This document shows positions 57,905 through 64,000 of a stretch of 64,000 nt of DNA, piece after piece. Position numbers and translations under genes: made by a program. Origin of the DNA: Mycobacterium sp. HUMS_12744610 (lineage in GTDB: Bacteria; Actinomycetota; Actinomycetes; Mycobacteriales; Mycobacteriaceae). Within the stretch, counting starts at the first letter, position 1. Each line of letters opens with the position of its first letter. Under the pieces are notes generated by a model. That model saw only the letters and a program-made list of their open reading frames with translations, did no database searches and had not been told where the DNA came from. The DNA lies in NCBI RefSeq assembly GCF_041206865.1, contig NZ_JBGEDP010000001.1, forward strand, positions 4,836,001-4,900,000. The letters are read 5' to 3'.

Positions 57905-59302
57905 GGGACGGCGTCCCCCGGCACCGCCGCGGTCGCCGCGCCGATCTCCACCCGGACCCGATCGACGACGGCGGCGACGTCCTCGGCGCTGCGGGCCTCG
58001 ACGTTGAGCCGCAGCAGCGGCTCGGTGTTGGAGCTGCGCAGGTTGAACCAGCTGCCGTCGCCGAGGTCGACGGTCACCCCGTCGAGGTGGTCGATGGAGT
58101 GGATGCGGGCGCCGAACGACCTCAGCACGGCCTCCACGCACCGCGGCGCGTCGGCCACCGTGAAGTTGATCTCGCCGGAGGATTCGTAGCGCTGGTAGTC
58201 GGCGGTCAGCTCCGACAGCGGCCGGTCCTGCTCGCCGAGGGCGGCCAGCACGTACAAAGCTGCCAGCATCCCGGAGTCGGCGCCCCAGAAGTCGCGGAAG
58301 TAGTAGTGGGCCGAGTGCTCGCCGCCGAAGATCGCGCCGGTGTCGGCCATCAGCGCCTTGATGTAGGAGTGGCCGACCCGCGAGCGCAGCGGCGTGCCGC
58401 CCCGTTCGGTGATCAGTTCGGGCACCGCCCGGGAGGTGATGACGTTGTGGATGACGGTCGCGCCGATCTCGCGCTTGAGCTCGCGGGCGGCGACCAGGCC
58501 GGTCACCGTCGAGGGCGCCACCGGTTTGCCGCGCTCGTCGACCACGAAGCAGCGGTCGGCGTCGCCGTCGAAGGCCAGCCCGATGTCGGCCCCGGTCTCG
58601 CGCACGTAGGCCTGCAGATCCACCAGGTTGGCCGGGTCGAGCGGGTTGGCCTCGTGATTGGGGAACGAGCCGTCGAGCTCGAAGAACAAGGGCAGCAACA
58701 TGATCGACTCGATAGCGCCGAGCACGGCAGGCGTGGTGCCCGGCCATCCCGTTGCCGGCGTCCACCGCCACCCGCAGCGGGCGCAGCCCGGAGGTGTCCA
58801 CGAGCGAACGCAGGTAGGCGCCGTAGTCGGCGAGCACGTCGCGATCGGCGACGGCGCCGGGTTGCCCGTCGTAGGCCGCGACCCCGGCGATCACGTCGTC
58901 GCCGATCACGTTCAGCCCGGTGTCGGCCCCGACGGGTTTGGCCCCGGCGCGGCACAGCTTGATCCCGTTGTAGGCCGCCGGGTTGTGGCTGGCAGTGAAC
59001 ATCGCACCGGGGCAGTCCAACAGCCCCGAGGCGAAGTAGAGCTGATCGGTGGACGCCAGGCCGATGCGCACCACGTTCAGGCCCTGCCCGGTGACGCCGG
59101 CGGCGAACGCCGCCGCCAGCGTCGGTGAGCTCTCCCGCATGTCGTGGCCGATCACGACCTGGCGCGCACCCTCGGCGCGCATCAGGTGCGCGAACGCCGC
59201 CCCCAGATCGGTGACCAGCGGCTCGTCGAGTTCCTCACCGACCAGCCCACGCACGTCGTAGGCCTTGACGACACGGTGGACAGTCGCGGCGGGCCGAGAC
59301 AT
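57901..59302 (-). pseudogene. manB: Phosphomannomutase ManB/PmmA with a two-base frameshift
   Basis: Residues 1-190 (MSRPAATVHRVVKAYDVRG; TASHNPAAYNGIKLC with the phosphoserine) end in VAVDAGNGMAGHHACRAR. The rest continues in another frame from AVLGAIESIMLLPLF, with LAFDGDADRCF (metal site), FGGEHSAHYYFRDFWG and RSSNTEPLLRLNVEAR. Near 58736 the coding strand reads GGGCACCACGCC where GGGCACACCACGCC is expected (GHTTPAVLG), a loss of one CA/AC unit. Restoring two bases gives a normal protein of about 467 residues. PMM is essential in mycobacteria, so check for an assembly error. Confidence 0.88.
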
Positions 59303-59420
59303 GCGGGGCCTCCTGACGCCATGGATTGCTTCGCCTCTTGGCCGTCAGCCTATAACCCCGCGGGAACCCGGGCAGCCACGGTGCGCGGGCCCCGATGCCA
59401 CGCCGGCCGCGGGCGGGGCC

Positions 59421-59864
59421 CTAATCGGTGGGATCGGGCAGCACGCGCAGGTGCCCGCGGCGACGTCCGGACCGGTGCTCGGGAGGCGCCAGCACGCCGC
59501 CGCTCGGCGCGGTGGCATGCGCGCCGGCGCGGTGCACCTGGGGCTCGGAGAAGCCGCTCGGCGCGAAGCCGGGCAGGCAAGCCTGGCCGGGCCCGCCCTC
59601 GCGCACCGCGTCGGCCAGGGCCACCAGGTCGTCGTCTTCGGGATGCGTGGGATGGGTGGGCAGCGGCCCGGCGTGGCGCACGAGATCCCACCCGCGGGGC
59701 GCCGTGATCCGGCCGGCGTGGCCGACGCACAGGTCCCACGAATGCGGCTCCCGCGCGGTAGCGAGTGGCCCCACCACGGCTGTCGAATCCGAGTAGACGA
59801 ACGTCAGAGTCGCCACGGCGTAGTGCGGACACCCGGGCCGGCAACAGCGACGGGGAACGTTCAC
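59421..59864 (-). CDS. DUF3499 protein (Rv3258c-like)
   Basis: 147 residues starting MNVPRRCCRPGCPHYAVATL. The N-terminal domain has CCRPGC and CVGHAGR, a probable zinc site, and WDLCVGHAGR. The C-terminal half is low complexity. The function is unknown. It is conserved between manB and whiB2 in mycobacteria. Confidence 0.85.
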   Translation of the reverse strand: MNVPRRCCRPGCPHYAVATLTFVYSDSTAVVGPLATAREPHSWDLCVGHAGRITAPRGWDLVRHAGPLPTHPTHPEDDDLVALADAVREGGPGQACLPGFAPSGFSEPQVHRAGAHATAPSGGVLAPPEHRSGRRRGHLRVLPDPTD

Positions 59865-59954
59865 GCCGAAAGGTTATCGTGGACAAACGCCGCCGAAGCG
59901 CCGGACACGCGCAATCGCCCGGCGTCCGATGTTCAACCGTTACCATCGTGCGCG

Positions 59955-60473
59955 ATGAGTGATTCCCGCGGCGGCTGGCGCGGCTTCGGCCGCAGCGATC
60001 GGCTGGGGGGCCGGCCCGGCTCGCCCCGGGCATCCCGGCGGGGCCGGGACATGCGCGGTCCGCTGCTGCCACCGACGGTGCCGGGGTGGCGCAGCCGGGC
60101 CGAGCGGTTCGACATGGCGGTCCTGGAGGCCTACGAGCCCATCGAGCGGCGCTGGCAGGACCGGCTGGGCGACCTCGACGTCGCAGTCGACGAGATCCCC
60201 CGCATCGCGGCCAAGGACCCCGACAGCGTGCAGTGGCCGCCCGAGGTCGTCGCCGACGGGCCGATCGCGCTGGCCCGCCTGATCCCGGCGGGCGTCGACG
60301 TCCGCGGCAACGCCACGCGGGCACGAATTGTGTTGTTCCGCAAGCCAATCGAGCGACGGGCGAAGGACACCGTCGAACTCGCCGAGCTACTGCACGAAAT
60401 CCTGGTGGCGCAGGTGGCGATCTACCTCGACGTCGAACCCTCGGTCATCGACCCGACGATCGATGACGAATAA
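59955..60473 (+). CDS. Metallopeptidase-family (zincin-like) protein (Rv3259-like)
   Basis: 172 residues. It has a basic disordered N-terminus (residues 1-45), then RAERFDMAVLEAYEPIERRW and IVLFRKPIERRAKD. The place of the zinc helix reads LLHEILVAQVAIYLDVEPSVIDP: the first His-Glu is there, but the second histidine of HExxH is missing. It is likely structural or inactive, despite the family name. Confidence 0.8.
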   Translation: MSDSRGGWRGFGRSDRLGGRPGSPRASRRGRDMRGPLLPPTVPGWRSRAERFDMAVLEAYEPIERRWQDRLGDLDVAVDEIPRIAAKDPDSVQWPPEVVADGPIALARLIPAGVDVRGNATRARIVLFRKPIERRAKDTVELAELLHEILVAQVAIYLDVEPSVIDPTIDDE

Positions 60474-60508
60474 GGAGCCAATTGCGGTGTCGCGCCCGAG
60501 GTGTCGCG

Positions 60509-60880
60509 TCAGATGATGCCGCGCTTGAGGCGGCGCCGCTCCCGCTCGGAGAGCCCGCCCCAGATGCCGAAGCGCTCGTCGTGCGCCAGGGCGTAGTCGA
60601 GGCACTCGCTGCGCACCTCGCAGCCCAGGCAGATCTTCTTGGCCTCGCGGGTGGAGCCGCCCTTCTCGGGGAAGAACGCCTCGGGATCGGTCTGCGCGCA
60701 CAGGGCCCGGTCCTGCCACTGGTCCGGCGTCGGCATGGGCTCGGGCTCGGGTTCGGGTTCGAACGCGACCGGCGCATCGGGAACCACGGTCAGGTGCGGC
60801 CGGGCGAGCACCACCGGGACTGAGCCGAACGTGGTGTGCGGTGTGCCTGCCATGACGCCCCGAAGGTGTTCGTAGGACAT
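60509..60880 (-). CDS. whiB2: WhiB2 (WhmD) iron-sulfur regulator
   Basis: 123 residues from MSYEHLRGVMAG, with GGAGG seven bases before. The cluster cysteines are ALCAQTDPEAFF, then ICLGCEVRSEC. The turn FGIWGGLSERERRRLKR is intact. A Glu/Pro run (EPEPEPEPMP) precedes the domain. It is required for septation and division in mycobacteria. Unlike whiB1 in this window it is full length. Confidence 0.92.
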   Translation of the reverse strand: MSYEHLRGVMAGTPHTTFGSVPVVLARPHLTVVPDAPVAFEPEPEPEPMPTPDQWQDRALCAQTDPEAFFPEKGGSTREAKKICLGCEVRSECLDYALAHDERFGIWGGLSERERRRLKRGII

Positions 60881-61207
60881 GCGTTTCCGCCTCCTCAGGC
60901 TGATTGAAAGAGTAAGGGTTCCCACTGTTCTGATGTACAGACAATTCGAACATTCGAACAAGTGATCGAATCTCGGTCTGCGACACCGGAAACGGCCGGC
61001 CAACCGGGAAATGACACTGTTGTGATTAGACACGGGTTGATGTGCCCGGTCAAGCGTTAGACGGCGTTTCCATACCATCTCGTGACGAAATTTCGGCGTT
61101 TCTGTTGTTTTGGCCCCCCGGCGTGTCGATCACAACTGTCACAACCGTTTCCGGCCCCGCGTCCCGGCCCGCCACCGGACCGTGACCGGCCGGTACTGTC
61201 GTGCCCT
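60881..61207. other. Divergent control region between whiB2 and fbiA
   Basis: About 330 bases with no gene. It contains TTCGAA twice, two bases apart (60945-60950 and 60953-60958), in an AT-rich patch about 65-80 bases upstream of the whiB2 start. TACTGT lies just upstream of fbiA as a possible -10. No hairpin stands out. Confidence 0.5.
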
Positions 61208-62200
61208 GTGAAGGTCACCGTTCTGGTCGGCGGGGTCGGCGGCGCCCGCTTCCTGCTGGGAGTCCAGCAGTTGCTCGGGCTGGGCCAATTCCGGGCGCCG
61301 GGGCAATCGCCCGACGACCACGAACTGACCGCCGTCGTCAACATCGGCGACGACGCCTGGATCCACGGGGTGCGCGTGTGCCCGGATCTGGACACCTGCA
61401 TGTACACCTTAGGCGGTGGGGTGGACCCGGAGCGCGGGTGGGGGCACCGCGACGAAACCTGGCACGCCAAAGACGAATTGGCGCGCTATGGCGTGCAGCC
61501 GGACTGGTTCATGCTGGGCGACCGCGACCTGGGCACCCATCTGGTGCGCACCCAGATGCTGGGCGCCGGCTACCCGCTGACGCAGATCACCGCGGCGCTG
61601 TGCGACCGCTGGCAACCGGGCGCCCGGCTGCTGCCGGTCAGCGACGATCGGTGCGAGACCCACGTGGTGATCACCGACCCGGCCGACGACAGCCGGCGCG
61701 CGATCCATTTCCAGGAGTGGTGGGTGCGCTACCGCGCCCAGGTGCCGACCCACAGCTTCGCGTTCGTCGGCGCCGAAAAGGCAAGCGCCACAACCGAAGC
61801 CGTAGCAGCCATCGCGGAGGCGGACGTCATCCTGCTGGCACCGTCCAACCCGGTGGTCAGCATCGGCGCCATCCTGGCGGTCCCCGGCATCCGGGGTGCG
61901 CTGCGGGCCGCCACCGCCCCGGTCGTCGGCTACTCACCGATCATCGGCGGAAAGCCGTTGCGCGGCATGGCCGATGCCTGCCTGTCCGTGATCGGGGTCG
62001 AGTCCACCGCCGAGGCGGTGGGCCGCCACTACGGGGCGCGCGCCGGCACCGGGATCCTGGACTGCTGGCTGGTGCACGACGGCGACGAGGCGCTCGTCGA
62101 GGGGGTCGCGGTGCGTCCCGTGCCGCTGGTGATGACCGACCCGCGGGCCACGGCCGCCATGGTCGCCGCCGGGCTGGACCTCGCGGGCGTGCGCGCGTGA
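61208..62200 (+). CDS. fbiA: FbiA, 2-phospho-L-lactate (dehydro-F420) transferase
   Basis: 330 residues from GTG ([18 protein letters not shown]). Substrate loops include [29 protein letters not shown] and [17 protein letters not shown]. It transfers the phosphoenolpyruvyl/phospholactyl group from the guanylylated donor to Fo to make (dehydro)F420-0. It overlaps fbiB by GTGA. In M. tuberculosis, loss of this gene gives resistance to nitroimidazole prodrugs. Confidence 0.95.
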   Translation: MKVTVLVGGVGGARFLLGVQQLLGLGQFRAPGQSPDDHELTAVVNIGDDAWIHGVRVCPDLDTCMYTLGGGVDPERGWGHRDETWHAKDELARYGVQPDWFMLGDRDLGTHLVRTQMLGAGYPLTQITAALCDRWQPGARLLPVSDDRCETHVVITDPADDSRRAIHFQEWWVRYRAQVPTHSFAFVGAEKASATTEAVAAIAEADVILLAPSNPVVSIGAILAVPGIRGALRAATAPVVGYSPIIGGKPLRGMADACLSVIGVESTAEAVGRHYGARAGTGILDCWLVHDGDEALVEGVAVRPVPLVMTDPRATAAMVAAGLDLAGVRA

Positions 62201-63552
62201 GCGGGCCGGGCGTCGGCGAGCACGGCACCGCGGCCGCGGTCGAGATCCTGCCAGTGCCCGGGCTCCCCGAGTTCCGCCCGGGTGACGACCTGGCCGCGGC
62301 CCTCGCCGCGGCCGCGCCCTGGCTGCGCGATGGCGACGTGGTGGTGGTGACCAGCAAGGCGGTGTCCAAGTGCGAGGGCCGCCTGGTGCCGGCGCCGCGG
62401 GACGCCGAGGAACGGGACCGGCTGCGGCGCCGGCTCGTCGACGACGAGGCGGTGCGCGTGCTGGCACGCAAGGGTCGCACCCTGATCACCGAGAGCCGGC
62501 TGGGCCTGGTCCAGGCCGCCGCCGGCGTGGACGGGTCCAACGTCGGCCGCGACGAACTCGCGCTGCTGCCCGTCGACCCCGACGCCAGCGCCGCGGCCCT
62601 GCGCGCGGGCCTGCGGGGACACCTCGGCGTGCAGGTCGCGGTGGTCGTCACCGACACGATGGGCCGGGCCTGGCGCAACGGCCAGACCGACGCGGCGATC
62701 GGCGCGGCCGGTCTGGCCGTGCTGCACAACTATTCGGGCGCCGTCGACGGCCACGGCAACGAGCTGCTGGTCACCGAGGTCGCGGTCGCCGACGAGGTCG
62801 CGGCCGCCGCCGACCTGGTCAAGGGCAAACTGACCGCGATGCCGGTGGCCGTGGTGCGCGGCCTGCACGTGACCGACGACGGCTCGACGGCCCGGGACCT
62901 GGTGCGGCCGGGCACCGAAGACCTGTTCTGGCTGGGCACCGCCGAGGCGCTCGAGCTGGGTCGCCGGCAGGCCCAGCTGCTGCGCAGGTCGGTGCGCTCC
63001 TTCGCCGACCGGCCGGTGCCGCCCGAGCTCGTCGAGTCCGCCGTCGCCGAGGCGCTGACCGCACCTGCCCCCCACCACACCCGGCCGGTGCGGTTCGCGT
63101 GGTTGCGCACCCCGGCCACGCGGCTGCGGCTGCTGGACCGGATGAAGGACCGGTGGCGCGCCGACCTGGCCGCCGACGGCAGGCCCCCAGAGGCGATCGA
63201 GCGCCGGGTGGCCCGCGGCCGGATCCTCTACGACGCACCCGAGGTCGTCATCCCGTTCCTGGTTCCCGACGGCGCGCACACCTATTCCGACGCCGCCCGC
63301 ACCGGCGCCGAGCACACTATGTTCACGGTCGCGGTCGGGGCCGCCGTGCAGGCCCTGCTGGTGGCGCTGGCCGTGCGGGGGCTGGGCAGTTGCTGGATCG
63401 GCTCGACGATCTTCGCTGCCGACCTGGTGCGCGCCGAGCTCGGCCTGCCCGCCGACTGGGAACCGCTGGGCGCCATCGCGATCGGCTACGCGCAGGAGCC
63501 GACGGGGCCGCGCGACCCGGTTCCCGTCGCGGACCTGCTGATCGAGATATGA
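62197..63552 (+). CDS. fbiB: FbiB, bifunctional F420:gamma-glutamyl ligase/dehydro-F420 reductase
   Basis: 451 residues from GTG in the fbiA stop. Residues about 15-245 are the CofE-like ligase ([48 protein letters not shown]). Residues about 255-451 are a nitroreductase-fold FMN domain ([38 protein letters not shown]). It adds glutamates to F420-0 and reduces dehydro-F420. Fusion of both domains is the actinobacterial arrangement. Confidence 0.95.
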   Translation: MSGPGVGEHGTAAAVEILPVPGLPEFRPGDDLAAALAAAAPWLRDGDVVVVTSKAVSKCEGRLVPAPRDAEERDRLRRRLVDDEAVRVLARKGRTLITESRLGLVQAAAGVDGSNVGRDELALLPVDPDASAAALRAGLRGHLGVQVAVVVTDTMGRAWRNGQTDAAIGAAGLAVLHNYSGAVDGHGNELLVTEVAVADEVAAAADLVKGKLTAMPVAVVRGLHVTDDGSTARDLVRPGTEDLFWLGTAEALELGRRQAQLLRRSVRSFADRPVPPELVESAVAEALTAPAPHHTRPVRFAWLRTPATRLRLLDRMKDRWRADLAADGRPPEAIERRVARGRILYDAPEVVIPFLVPDGAHTYSDAARTGAEHTMFTVAVGAAVQALLVALAVRGLGSCWIGSTIFAADLVRAELGLPADWEPLGAIAIGYAQEPTGPRDPVPVADLLIEI

Positions 63553-63900
63553 CCCCCGTGACGGCGTTCGCGGACAAGCCGGTGGCCTCGGCGGACAAGG
63601 TTCGCGGCGGCTACGACACCCCCGAACCGATGGCGCGGTTCCTGGCCCGCTTGGTCCGGGAGGCCGGGCCGCGCATCGTCGAACCGGCACCCGTCGACAC
63701 CGAGAACCTGTTCACCTGGCTGGACGCCGCCGCGCCCGGCGGCTGGGACGGCGTCGCGGGCAACCCGCCCTACATCCGGTTGGGAACTGGGCATCCGGCG
63801 AGCGCGAACCGGCGCTGGAGCTGGTGCGACGCGAGGGCCTGCGCCCGACCCGGCTGACGAAAGCGTGGGTCCCGTTCGTCGTCGCGAGCACGGCGGAACG
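63549..63900 (+). pseudogene. N6-adenine DNA methylase fragment (Rv3263-like)
   Basis: Its ATG overlaps the fbiB stop. It has the family opening VRGGYDTPEPMARFLARLVRE and EAGPRIVEP, then jumps over the SAM-binding loop to ENLFTWLDAAAPGGWDGVAGNPPYIR (NPPY catalytic motif). A lost base after YIR shifts the frame; the shifted frame continues WASGEREPALELVRREGL and RLTKAWVPFVVASTA. Sequence resemblance stops at about 63900. An internal deletion, a frameshift and a truncation are all present. Confidence 0.75.
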
Positions 63901-63924
63901 TGTCAAGGTCGGTGAGACAGTTTC

Positions 63925-64000
63925 TTACGCGGATTTGATGAGTGCTTCCGGGGTTGGTTGGTTGATCCAGGCGACGGTGGGCAGCTTCGGTGGAGCGGGC
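63925..64000 (-). CDS. C-terminal end of an unidentified protein, possibly a transposase
   Basis: 25 residues are visible, ending KLPTVAWINQPTPEALIKSA, followed by TAA. It abuts the point where methylase similarity ends. The placement suggests an insertion sequence inserted in the methylase gene and running off the window. The family cannot be told from this much sequence. Confidence 0.4.
   Translation of the reverse strand, partial: PAPPKLPTVAWINQPTPEALIKSA

Noticed and set aside
56780..59302. A single 840-residue protein covering phosphomannomutase and the SIS-domain gene
   Set aside because: It exists only because the manB frameshift leaves an open wrong frame. The middle third is arginine-rich nonsense, and true manB sequence continues in another frame with its own stop overlapping the SIS gene start.
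60945..60958. LexA/SOS box upstream of whiB2
   Set aside because: The hexamers are direct copies TTCGAA-CA-TTCGAA, whereas the mycobacterial SOS box needs TCGAAC-N4-GTTCGA.

Overview
This is GC-rich actinobacterial DNA, and gene content and order place it in a slow-growing Mycobacterium, most likely of the M. avium complex or a close relative. Protein by protein it follows the M. tuberculosis interval from about Rv3205c to Rv3263 (moeZ, rhlE, entC, whiB1, pdtaS, sigH/rshA, aroA, desA3, ppk2, secA1, lpqB-mtrB-mtrA, sahH, alkB-rubredoxins, manA/manB, whiB2, fbiA/fbiB). Species-level assignment and all M. tuberculosis comparisons come from memory, not from a search.

Layout. 1-12.9 kb: sulfur-carrier activation (moeZ), a DUF3152 protein, a TetR regulator, RhlE helicase, an orphan ParA, a phosphatase and isochorismate synthase, a truncated acetyltransferase and a lipid-kinase-like gene. 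13-18.2 kb: redox and stress control (whiB1, pdtaS, sigH-rshA) with ribosomal bL37 between them. 18.2-22 kb: an accessory patch where an IS256-family element splits a 3-hydroxyacyl-CoA dehydrogenase gene, followed by a DUF222/HNH protein. 22-25.1 kb: SRAP protein, aroA, rsgA. 25.2-29.6 kb: an accessory oxidation cluster (GMC oxidoreductase, Baeyer-Villiger-type monooxygenase, AraC regulator). 29.6-32.2 kb: the DesA3 desaturase and its reductase, which share an operator-like sequence. 32.2-38.1 kb: ppk2, a wax ester synthase homologue with an altered active site, a K+/H+ antiporter pair and a decayed methyltransferase. 38.1-42.8 kb: secA1, a hibernation factor, a ComFC-like protein. 42.9-43.9 kb: a scar joining a truncated chorismate mutase to a truncated, frameshifted type VII-associated gene. 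43.9-50.4 kb: lpqB-mtrB-mtrA, tmk, sahH. 50.5-54.4 kb: alkane hydroxylase, two rubredoxins, TetR, and an amino-acid permease. 54.4-59.3 kb: a wrecked FAD oxidoreductase and the mannose activation genes. 59.4-64 kb: DUF3499, whiB2, F420 genes fbiA-fbiB, and a broken DNA methylase beside what may be an insertion-sequence end.

Themes. Translational coupling is pervasive (GTGA or ATGA overlaps at gpm2/entC, sigH/rshA, GMC/BVMO, ppk2/DUF6912, alkB/rubA, manB/SIS gene, fbiA/fbiB). Several families of small hairpin repeats sit in and between genes. One supplies the ribosome binding site of mtrB and the N-terminus of RshA; another forms the C-terminus of AroA. Decay is common: at least eight genes are broken. 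Two of them (whiB1 and manB) are essential in other mycobacteria and carry only 1-2 base lesions, so sequencing error must be excluded there.

I found no CRISPR array, tRNA, rRNA, prophage or clearly novel defence system.
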